A DNA stretch of 64,000 bases, from the NCBI RefSeq assembly GCF_900100605.1, contig NZ_FNCN01000020.1, positions 47,857 to 111,856 of the forward strand. The letters are read 5' to 3'. Position 1 is the first letter of the stretch, and every line of letters starts with the position of its first letter. Positions 56,159 to 62,960 of the stretch are shown here, one piece after another. The position numbers were made by a program, and so were the translations under genes. The DNA comes from Sinosporangium album (GTDB lineage: Bacteria; Actinomycetota; Actinomycetes; Streptosporangiales; Streptosporangiaceae). Under the pieces are notes generated by a model, which was not told where the DNA came from, made no database searches, and worked only from the letters and a program-made list of their open reading frames with translations.

Positions 56159-56533
56159 GTGAACCCACGCCCAACCCCCGACGAAACCATCCCGTGCGGC
56201 CAATGCGGAGCCCGACCACACGAGCCGTGCCCACCCTTCTGCATCGGAACCCCCGACATGGACCTCACCAACACCTGCCGCGCCGAACGCGCCGAAACCG
56301 CCCTCACCGCCTACACCGAAACCGCCTACCTCAACCCGGCAGACCGCGACCTCACCGACCCCGAAACCCGCAAGGAAGCCGCCACCGACCTCATCGGCGA
56401 CCTCCTCCACCTCCTCGACCGCGCCACCCCCGACTCCGTGGCCGCGTTCGAACACGCCTTCAGCGTCTACCGCGAAGAACTCGCCGACGACGACCCCGGC
56501 GACCAACTCCCCCTCAGCGACACCAACCACTAA
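56159..56533 (+). CDS. Small zinc-motif protein
   Basis: A 124-residue protein from GTG 56159. IPCGQCGARPHEPCPPFC is a Cys-rich knuckle, followed by acidic helices (TRKEAATDLIGDLLHLLDRA). No known role. Confidence 0.5.
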   Translation: MNPRPTPDETIPCGQCGARPHEPCPPFCIGTPDMDLTNTCRAERAETALTAYTETAYLNPADRDLTDPETRKEAATDLIGDLLHLLDRATPDSVAAFEHAFSVYREELADDDPGDQLPLSDTNH

Positions 56534-56541
56534 CCACCCTC

Positions 56542-56569
56542 CCCGGGGGCCCCACGAGCGGCCCCCGGG
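56542..56569 (+). terminator. Hairpin between small genes
   Basis: CCCGGGGGCC (56542-56551) and GGCCCCCGGG (56560-56569) form a 10-bp stem with an 8-base loop, 9 bases after the preceding stop. There is no T run and the next gene starts 20 bases later, so it may attenuate rather than end transcription. Confidence 0.5.
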
Positions 56570-56589
56570 CGCGCACAGGAGCCGCGACC

Positions 56590-56820
56590 ATGCCCAAGCC
56601 GAACCGCCGCTACAGCTTCGCCGTGTACTTGACCGCCACCGCCCACGTGGACGCCCCCGACGCCGCCACCGCCCACAAGCGCCTCCACGACCTCGCACCC
56701 CGCCACGTCACCCTCACCAGCCTCAACGTGGAAGGCGACCCCGAAATCATCGAGGTCGTCCCGCCCGACCCCGACCTGAAGCCCGCCACTGAAACCACTG
56801 TCACCGCCATCCCCGCCTAA
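56590..56820 (+). CDS. Small beta-rich protein
   Basis: A 76-residue protein with AGGAG upstream of ATG 56590. RRYSFAVYLTATAHVDAPDA, then HKRLHDLAPRHVTLTSLNVE, gives a strand-helix-strand fold. No family known. Ends before the terminator at 56838. Confidence 0.5.
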   Translation: MPKPNRRYSFAVYLTATAHVDAPDAATAHKRLHDLAPRHVTLTSLNVEGDPEIIEVVPPDPDLKPATETTVTAIPA

Positions 56821-56837
56821 CCCCCGCACCAAGCTGC

Positions 56838-56877
56838 GCAGCCCGTCCAGCCGCGTTCCCGCAGCTAGACGGGCTGC
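56838..56877 (+). terminator. Terminator before the endolysin promoter
   Basis: GCAGCCCGTC (56838-56847) and GACGGGCTGC (56868-56877) form a 10-bp stem followed by ATTGTG. It isolates the early genes from the endolysin unit. Confidence 0.6.
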
Positions 56878-56947
56878 ATTGTGCTGGTCACAGCGCAGCT
56901 CCCCGTAAACGACCACCCACAGCAGACAGCCACGCGCAACGGGGTGA

Positions 56948-56976
56948 GACGCAAACCCCAACCCCGCGAAATCCTC
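56948..56976 (+). promoter_or_regulatory. Late-type bipartite promoter for the endolysin
   Basis: GACGCAAACC (56948-56957), 12 bp, AATCCTC (56970-56976), 44 bases before GTG 57021. Placing lysin, holin and tail genes behind the same motif supports its role as a late promoter. Confidence 0.65.
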
Positions 56977-57020
56977 CCCACCCTGGACCCGCCCAAGGGA
57001 CCGGGGGAGGGGAGGAACCC

Positions 57021-57797
57021 GTGCGCACCATCCGCGCCGCCAACTACACCCGAGGCCGCATCGCCCCCATCCGCGTCGTGATCGTTCACACCATGGAGAC
57101 CGGCGAGACCAGCAGCGTCGCCGAAAACGTCGCCAACTACTTCGCCAACCCCGCCACCCAGGCAAGCGCGCACGTGTGCGTCGACAACGACAGCGAAATC
57201 CGCTGCGTCCCCGACTCCGACACCGCATGGGCCGCCCCCGGCTGCAACTCAGACGGCCTCCAACTCGAACTCGCAGGCCGCGCCGGACAATCCAAATCCG
57301 GGTGGGCAGACCCCTACTCCACCGCGCTCCTCAAACGCGCCGCACGCATCACCGCCACCTGGTGCAAGAAGTACGGCATCCCCGCCCGCCGGCTGACCCG
57401 CGCCGAACTACGCGCCGGCCACAAGGGCATCGCCGGCCACGCCGACGTATCCGCCGTCTACAAACGCTCGGACCACTGGGACCCCGGCCACGACTTCCCC
57501 TGGGACCGCTTCTTGACCCTCGTACGCGACAACCTCGACAACAACCCGCCCGCGCCCGGCAAGCCCACCGCCCCAGCGTGGCCACAGCGCATGCTCCACC
57601 ACACGCCCGGCCAGCCGATGCAGCGCGGCCACGACGTCGAAACCTGGCAACGCCGCCTACGCACCCTCAACTACACCATCACCGTCGACGGCGTCTTCGG
57701 GGCGATGACCGCCGCCGCCACCCGCGTCTTCCAACGCGAAAAGAACCTCACGATCGACGGGGTCGTGGGCCCCAAGACCTGGCAAGCCGCCTGGTGA
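57021..57797 (+). CDS. Endolysin: N-acetylmuramoyl-L-alanine amidase with peptidoglycan-binding domain
   Basis: A 258-residue protein from GTG 57021 (GGGGAGGGGAGGA upstream). Amidase_2/PGRP domain, residues about 1-165: VVIVHTMETG (His 23), ASAHVCVDND, NSDGLQLELAG, GHADVS (His 140) and WDPGHDFPW (Asp 154) supply the zinc site. A Pro linker leads to a peptidoglycan-binding domain (PGB1, about 196-258: MQRGHDVETWQRRLRTLNY, DGVFGAMTAAATRVFQRE, DGVVGPKTWQAAW). It has no signal peptide, so it needs the holin. Confidence 0.92.
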   Translation: MRTIRAANYTRGRIAPIRVVIVHTMETGETSSVAENVANYFANPATQASAHVCVDNDSEIRCVPDSDTAWAAPGCNSDGLQLELAGRAGQSKSGWADPYSTALLKRAARITATWCKKYGIPARRLTRAELRAGHKGIAGHADVSAVYKRSDHWDPGHDFPWDRFLTLVRDNLDNNPPAPGKPTAPAWPQRMLHHTPGQPMQRGHDVETWQRRLRTLNYTITVDGVFGAMTAAATRVFQREKNLTIDGVVGPKTWQAAW

Positions 57798-57820
57798 CCC
57801 ACCCCTCAGAAAGGATGATC

Positions 57821-58417
57821 ATGAAAAGTGAAACCAAGCCCACCCCCATCAACGGATGGGGCCGACTCGCCCAGATCGTCAGCCTCACCAAACGCTTCAC
57901 CGGCGACACCATGTTCTGGTCCCTCACGATCGACGGCCACGAACTGCCCTACTACCTGACACCCGACACCGTCATCCCGGTCCCTCACACCGAGCTGCCT
58001 TCAATCGTCCTGTCGCTGTACGCCGAACACATCCAAACCGACCACCACCTTCGGTTCCTCCGCAAGGTCGGCGACTCCTACCAGGACGTACCTCACGAAG
58101 ACCGCTGGGTAGTGCCGCCAGCGGCGCCACTACCGAATCCCCCCGCCGACCCCGCGCAGTGGGGAGACAAGACCAGATTCCCGTCCCTCATCCAAATCCG
58201 CCGCTTCGGCGTCCGCCAGGAGCAGTGGGCCCTCCTCATCGACGGCGAGACGTTCCCCTACCTGCTCGGCGCGGAATGCACCGTCCCCATCGGAACAGAG
58301 GACACGCGCACAGCCATGCCCCGCGTCCAGGTGACACTCCTCGCCGAACGCCTTCTGGTCGACCTGGAGGGCCCCGGCGATCCCCGGATGGCCCCCCGAA
58401 CCGAAACGGCCTCGTGA
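57821..58417 (+). CDS. Uncharacterised protein with two copies of one domain
   Basis: A 198-residue protein. ATG 57821 is preferred to ATG 57815 from the position of AAAGG. Two halves are similar: MFWSLTIDGHELPYYLTPDT...VLSLYAEHI and QWALLIDGETFPYLLGAECT...TLLAERLLVDL. It follows the endolysin by 23 bases and is probably co-transcribed. Function unknown. Confidence 0.55.
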   Translation: MKSETKPTPINGWGRLAQIVSLTKRFTGDTMFWSLTIDGHELPYYLTPDTVIPVPHTELPSIVLSLYAEHIQTDHHLRFLRKVGDSYQDVPHEDRWVVPPAAPLPNPPADPAQWGDKTRFPSLIQIRRFGVRQEQWALLIDGETFPYLLGAECTVPIGTEDTRTAMPRVQVTLLAERLLVDLEGPGDPRMAPRTETAS

Positions 58418-58482
58418 CCAGCACCCCGTGACCTGCTTTGGCGAGCCCGCAGGCCCGAGACCCATCCCCTGAAGGAACCTCC

Positions 58483-58797
58483 ATGCCAACCGTGAAGATC
58501 ACGATGCGTCCGCCCGGCCTGCTCTCCCGCCTCTGGTACCGGCGCATCAACCAAACACCCCCCGCCCTCGAAGGCTCCACCAGACCCACCGGGCACCTCG
58601 CCCGCCTCGTCCCCTACCCCCTCCGCCGCTTCCACCACGCCTACGCCACCGCGCGCGGCTTCTTCTGGCTCCCGTGCCCCCTGTGCGGCCACGAGTTCGG
58701 CGGACACGAAGCAGGCAAAACCATCCCCGACCCGGCCACCGGCCCCAACCGCGGCCGCGGCATCTGCTCCCGGTGCAGCCGCACCCACCCCGAATAA
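58483..58797 (+). CDS. Small zinc-ribbon protein
   Basis: A 104-residue protein with GAAGGAA before ATG 58483. The C-terminal half has PCPLCGHEFGGHEAGK and GICSRCSRTHPE, a CxxC...CxxC ribbon of a type widespread in actinobacterial mobile elements. The N-terminus is basic. Confidence 0.6.
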   Translation: MPTVKITMRPPGLLSRLWYRRINQTPPALEGSTRPTGHLARLVPYPLRRFHHAYATARGFFWLPCPLCGHEFGGHEAGKTIPDPATGPNRGRGICSRCSRTHPE

Positions 58798-58841
58798 GGA
58801 ACCCCGTTTCACACCACACCGCGCCCGACCCGCCCACGTCC

Positions 58842-59465
58842 ATGGTGCCTGCCGACTGCGACGCCTACATGCCCTATCTGGACAGCTTCCGGGAGATGGC
58901 CTCGACGGGACAGATTCCAGCCCTCCCCAACGGCACCTTCATCTCCGAGCCGCTCCCCGCCTTCGGCATGCCGAAAGCAACCCTGCACGCCCACCACCTC
59001 ACCCCCGGTGAAGCCGTACTCATCGGAGACGACGAGGGGTGCAGAGCAGACGCCGTCTACGAAGGCGACAAAGAGGTGACCCACTCCTCTGGCGTTCCGA
59101 TCCACCTCTCAATGTTCCGTCTCCGCCGCATCTACCACATCGACGACATCCCGACCGCACCCAACGGAGAAACACCCATGCGCTACGACGAGGCCCTCAC
59201 CCACCTCCACAACGGCGCCCGCGTCGCCCGCCGAACATGGCTGCACGGAGCGCCCGCCGAACCCGCGTGGCTGGTCCTGGTCCCCGGCTCCACCATCACC
59301 GTCGAAGCAGACCGGCCGATCGGCAAAGCCGCCCCCGAACTCGTCGGCCGAAAGCTCACCTACGAGCCGCACGTCGACCTGGTGAACCCGCACACCGGCC
59401 GCGTCCGCGTCTACCACCCCACGCCCGAAGACCGCGCCGCCGACGACTGGCACATCTCCTACTAA
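58842..59465 (+). CDS. Protein ending in a Tad2/DUF2829-like anti-defence domain
   Basis: The frame from ATG 58842 to 59465 encodes 207 residues. The first 112 (DCDAYMPYLDSFREMASTGQ ...) are not recognised. From an internal ATG 59178 with its own GGAGA site, 95 residues (MRYDEALTHLHNGARVARRT, W..., ending EDRAADDWHISY) match DUF2829 in pattern: F.eAl..l..G..VaR..W, a central strand, and D..A.DW at the end. DUF2829 includes Tad2, which traps the signalling molecule of the Thoeris defence. Fusion or two start sites in one frame are both possible. Confidence 0.6.
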   Translation: MVPADCDAYMPYLDSFREMASTGQIPALPNGTFISEPLPAFGMPKATLHAHHLTPGEAVLIGDDEGCRADAVYEGDKEVTHSSGVPIHLSMFRLRRIYHIDDIPTAPNGETPMRYDEALTHLHNGARVARRTWLHGAPAEPAWLVLVPGSTITVEADRPIGKAAPELVGRKLTYEPHVDLVNPHTGRVRVYHPTPEDRAADDWHISY

Positions 59466-59489
59466 TCCCCGGAAGGAACCACACCCCTC

Positions 59490-59741
59490 GTGGAAGCCCG
59501 CCGCTGCCTGACCTCCGACCGCGCCCTCTGCGGAGGCCCCGCCGCGTGCGGAGGATGCGAACCCCGCGCCGCCGATACGTACTGGATCGTCCTCGACGCC
59601 CTTCTCGCCGAGCTGCCCACCGCTCCCACGCCAGGCGTGGGACTCCCCGCCAGGGGGGAGGCTCGGCCGCCGACGTGGCGGGAACGCGTCCGCAACGCCA
59701 CCAGGGCCTTCCGCAGTGATCACAGGAGCAGCACCCAGTGA
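59490..59741 (+). CDS. Small Cys-rich protein
   Basis: An 83-residue protein from GTG 59490. CGGPAACGGCEPRAADTYWI gives three close Cys; the rest is Arg/Pro-rich. Its stop overlaps the next gene (GTGA). Unknown function. Confidence 0.5.
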   Translation: MEARRCLTSDRALCGGPAACGGCEPRAADTYWIVLDALLAELPTAPTPGVGLPARGEARPPTWRERVRNATRAFRSDHRSSTQ

Positions 59742-60097
59742 CCACCACCCAAGCCCTGATCACAGGCGGGTTCTTCGCTACCTTCATCGCTGTCTTCGCA
59801 CTCTGCCTGTGGACCACGAGCAGACTGATCGACCACGGCATGCATGTGATCGGCGCGATCGTCGGGCTAATGGCCTTTCCCGCCTACTTCCTCCTCGCCA
59901 TCCCCTTTGGAGCACTGCTCAACGCCACCAAGCCCCCCAAACCCGGCCCCGCCGCCCCGCCCTCTCCGGCCTCCGTCACCGTCGAGATGGACATACCCGA
60001 CCCACCCACCGAAGCGGCATGCCGCCAAGCCATCCAAGACCGCCACGCCGCAGGCCAAATTCCCGAGGGCACCCCTATCGTCGCCCGCTGCCACTAA
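59738..60097 (+). CDS. Small membrane protein
   Basis: A 119-residue protein from GTG 59738. Two transmembrane helices (ITGGFFATFIAVFALCLW; VIGAIVGLMAFPAYFLLAI), a Pro-rich linker and a soluble tail (EAACRQAIQDRHAAGQIPEG). Convergent with the PAP2 gene at 60114. Not recognised. Confidence 0.5.
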   Translation: MTTTQALITGGFFATFIAVFALCLWTTSRLIDHGMHVIGAIVGLMAFPAYFLLAIPFGALLNATKPPKPGPAAPPSPASVTVEMDIPDPPTEAACRQAIQDRHAAGQIPEGTPIVARCH

Positions 60098-60113
60098 CCC
60101 GAGGAATGCGGGC

Positions 60114-60668
60114 CTACAGCAGGACGGCGAGCGTCACCCACGACGCGCCCGCGCCCGCCGCGCCGCCGGCCACGACCTGGCCGGCGGTGTGGTCCGCGAG
60201 GGCGACCCGTGACCAGCCGATCGCCGCCACCACCACAGCCCCCACCGCATACACCCAGACGGGCGGGAGTACCTCGGCGAGCATCACCACCGACCCCGCG
60301 GACACCGCCGTGTGAAACGAGACCTTCCACCACAGCGTGATCGGCCCGACAACGGCGAGCGTCGCGAGCATCACCGCCACACACGCCACCATCACCATCG
60401 GCGCCCCGAACACCACCAGCACGGCGAGCGCGGCCACCACCAGGCCGACCACCACCCCGATCAGCAGCGGCCGCTGCGACCTGACCGTGAGATGCCGATC
60501 CCCGAACCTCCCCGACCGCACCCCCGCCGTGATCACCAGCGCACCCACACCACCACACCCCACCGTAGGAACCAACCCCCACGCGACACCCGCCCACCCG
60601 TCCGCCGCGGCCCCCACAGCCAGCGGCAGCCCCATCACCCAATGCGCGGGAGCCAACACCTCCGTCAC
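60114..60668 (-). CDS. PAP2-superfamily membrane phosphatase
   Basis: A 184-residue protein from GTG 60668, overlapping the upstream stop (GTGA). The three PAP2 phosphatase motifs are present: HLTVRSQRP (59-67), VSFHTAVSAG (116-125, His 119) and SRVALADHTAGQVVAG (153-168, His 160). Five or six transmembrane helices. Such enzymes act on lipid phosphates; last gene of the XRE-ImmA operon. Confidence 0.75.
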   Translation of the reverse strand: MTEVLAPAHWVMGLPLAVGAAADGWAGVAWGLVPTVGCGGVGALVITAGVRSGRFGDRHLTVRSQRPLLIGVVVGLVVAALAVLVVFGAPMVMVACVAVMLATLAVVGPITLWWKVSFHTAVSAGSVVMLAEVLPPVWVYAVGAVVVAAIGWSRVALADHTAGQVVAGGAAGAGASWVTLAVLL

Positions 60669-61774
60669 GACACGAGCCGCACCCGCCCCTCTGCCGGGGT
60701 GTGCTTGAACTCTCGCGCTACCTGCCTCAGCCACCGCGTCTCCTCCTCGATACCGCTGCCGGACGGTCCTGGAATCCTCCCCGAAGGAACCCCCGACCCG
60801 GAACCCGCCCGCGCCGCCCGAAGCGCCCGATGCAGCCACGCCGCGACCTGCCGCGGGTCCCCATCGCCGGGCGGCGGCACCGCGGCCGTGAGCGACAGCA
60901 TCCCGTCCCGGATCTCCAGCACCCGCCGCGCCAACCGGGCGTCCAGCGAACCCCGCACCCGGAACGCGATATCGGGGTACTGGGCGACGATCGCCGCCCA
61001 CACCGGCCGCAACTCCCGCAACACCCCCAGCGTCCGCGCCCGCGCCCGGACCGCATGCCACGCCGGGATCGACGTCCCCACCACGATCCCCGCCACACAC
61101 GCAAGGAACGTCACCCGCCCCAGCAGCCCCCACTCCACCACACCCCACCCCGGCCGCAGCAGGTTCGCCGCGTTCACGGCCAGGACGTGCGCCCGGTTCA
61201 CCACCCCCGCCGCCATCGCCGCCGCCGAGACCACCAACCCGACCCTCAACAGGCCAGGCGCGACCCGCGCATAGGAGGCGAACATCCACCCCGCCGCCGC
61301 CAGGCACACCATCAACCAGCCGTCGAACCCCAGCAGATACAACCGGCCCGACAACGCCGTCTCACCCGCACCGGTAGCGCCGTCCACCCAGTAGATCCGG
61401 CCGCCCCGCACCGTGAACATCACCACCAAAAACGCCACAGCCGCCGCCAGCGACGGCCAGATCCACCGCGCCCTCGACGACCCCCGCGCGGCGCGGCTGA
61501 TCACCTCCACATAGGCGAGCAGGCACGTCGCCGACAACAACCCGGTCACATGCCGGCCGAGCGTCGCCCACTCCATCCCCGTCGTACTGTCCAGCCACGC
61601 CACCACCGGCGGCGCCGAGAACACCCGCGACACCGCCAGCGCGGTGAACGCCCCCCACAGCATCCGCTGCGCCAGCGACGTCCGCGCCGCCCCGACCCGC
61701 GACAGCGCCGCCCCCCACAGCAGCACCAGCGCAACCCAATCCACCACCGACACCTCAGCGGCCTCCACCCTCAT
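60665..61774 (-). CDS. Polytopic membrane protein of the XRE-ImmA operon (MAB_1171c-like)
   Basis: About 369 residues from ATG 61774 (ATG 61792 is also possible; both overlap the ImmA gene). N-terminal six or seven hydrophobic helices (VDWVALVLLWGAALSRVG; GLLSATCLLAYVEVISRAAR) and a soluble C-terminal part (WAAIVAQYPDIAFRVRGSLD; RHVLEI-like helices). In actinomycetes this family accompanies XRE and ImmA-like genes. Role unknown. Confidence 0.65.
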   Translation of the reverse strand: MRVEAAEVSVVDWVALVLLWGAALSRVGAARTSLAQRMLWGAFTALAVSRVFSAPPVVAWLDSTTGMEWATLGRHVTGLLSATCLLAYVEVISRAARGSSRARWIWPSLAAAVAFLVVMFTVRGGRIYWVDGATGAGETALSGRLYLLGFDGWLMVCLAAAGWMFASYARVAPGLLRVGLVVSAAAMAAGVVNRAHVLAVNAANLLRPGWGVVEWGLLGRVTFLACVAGIVVGTSIPAWHAVRARARTLGVLRELRPVWAAIVAQYPDIAFRVRGSLDARLARRVLEIRDGMLSLTAAVPPPGDGDPRQVAAWLHRALRAARAGSGSGVPSGRIPGPSGSGIEEETRWLRQVAREFKHTPAEGRVRLVS

Positions 61775-62261
61775 ACCCGAACGTCTGCTCAATCATCGAC
61801 AACCCGCTACCGTCCCGGTGCGGCCGGCTACTCCGCAGCAGAACCATCGTCGCCAACTCCTCAGCTTCCCGCTCCTCACGCGTGTCGTACCGGGACCGCG
61901 CCCGCACCCGGCCACTCCCCGCCGCAGCCTCCACCGCCTGCACCACCGGCCCCAGCAACCGCGCGAAAGCCGCCTCCGCATCGTTCACCCGCCCGTGGTC
62001 CAGCAGCATGTGACTCACCTCATGGATCACAATGTGCGACCTCAACACCCCCGCCGCACCCGGAGCGACGAAAATGTGATCCTGCCGCCGTGTGGCAATC
62101 CACAGCCCGCACACCGCCGCCGGAGCATCCAACGGCAGATCATGCATCTGGATACGACGCCCCCGCACCCGCTGAACCTGCGCACAGAACTCCCGCAGCG
62201 TGAACGGGTAGGGGATAGGCGCCGACGCGAGCGCCGACAACAACACCGGGGAAACCCGCAC
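61755..62261 (-). CDS. ImmA/IrrE-family metallopeptidase
   Basis: A 168-residue protein. Zinc motif HEVSH (80-84) in HIVIHEVSHMLLDHG and a supporting Glu-rich helix (EREAEELATMVLLR). ImmA cuts the XRE repressor in mobile elements such as ICEBs1, turning on excision or lytic genes. Here the XRE gene lies 16 bases upstream on the same strand. Confidence 0.8.
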   Translation of the reverse strand: MRVSPVLLSALASAPIPYPFTLREFCAQVQRVRGRRIQMHDLPLDAPAAVCGLWIATRRQDHIFVAPGAAGVLRSHIVIHEVSHMLLDHGRVNDAEAAFARLLGPVVQAVEAAAGSGRVRARSRYDTREEREAEELATMVLLRSSRPHRDGSGLSMIEQTFGYEGGGR

Positions 62262-62277
62262 CAGACGCCCCCGGGGG

Positions 62278-62736
62278 TCAGCCGTCTTCGCGGTCGAACC
62301 ACGCCCGGTTCACCGCGTCGGCCTCCGCATCGTCAAGCCGCTCAGCCACCCGCATCGCCTCGACCATGCTCGCGATGGCCGTCATCGAAAAATCCGACAA
62401 ACCCGTCATACGTTCGGCGATGTTCCGCACACCGAGCTCCGCGAGCCCCGCCCGTATCCGGCGCGCTTCCTCACCCGCCGCCGCGTCTTCGACAGGGAGC
62501 GGGAAGTCGCCACCCGCCAACCAATCCAAACTCTTCCCCGTCAACTCGGCGAACGCCCTCAACTGCTCCAACGTCGGATTCGTCTTATCGCCCCGCCGCA
62601 ACTGCCCCACATACCCATACGTAGTCGCCACGCCGAGTTTCCCCAACGCCCTGGCCGCCGCACGGTTGGTCAGCCTCTTCTCCTTCAGCGCCTCATCCAA
62701 CCGCTCGGCGAAAGTTCCCACCGCGCACCAACCCAT
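62278..62736 (-). CDS. XRE-family repressor
   Basis: About 152 residues from ATG 62736; GTG 62718 (VGTFAERLDEALKEKRL) is another option. LTNRAAARALGKLGVATTYG, then YVGQLRRGDKTNPTLEQLRA, is an XRE HTH. The C-terminal part (IRAGLAELGVRNIAERMTGL) is helical. With ImmA it forms a plausible peptidase-sensitive immunity switch. It is divergent from the gene at 62961 with repeated half-sites in between. Confidence 0.75.
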   Translation of the reverse strand: MGWCAVGTFAERLDEALKEKRLTNRAAARALGKLGVATTYGYVGQLRRGDKTNPTLEQLRAFAELTGKSLDWLAGGDFPLPVEDAAAGEEARRIRAGLAELGVRNIAERMTGLSDFSMTAIASMVEAMRVAERLDDAEADAVNRAWFDREDG

Positions 62737-62762
62737 CTTCGAACAGCCCACTCAACTGGGTT

Positions 62763-62926
62763 CCAACAGTACTCGCAAAGACCGGAAAAGCACCCCCACT
62801 GTTGACAAAACCCCTACCAGAGCGGTCCAATCAAGCCCCCGCATGGGTACTGGTGACCACCACAGCGCCCGCGTCCTCCCCACAGACAACGAGCACCCAC
62901 CACCCCCGGCAGGAAACTACTGTTGG
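62763..62926. promoter_or_regulatory. Divergent control region with three related half-sites
   Basis: CCAACAGTA (62763-62771) is the reverse complement of TACTGTTGG (62918-62926); a third half-site, ACTGTTGAC, is at 62798-62806 and contains TTGACA (62802-62807), a -35 candidate for the rightward gene. These are likely operators for the XRE protein encoded at 62278. The half-site differs from the CACTC element, so it is a separate circuit. Confidence 0.55.
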
Positions 62927-62960
62927 AGGAGCTCGCACGCTGCACCAAGGAGCACCGCAC

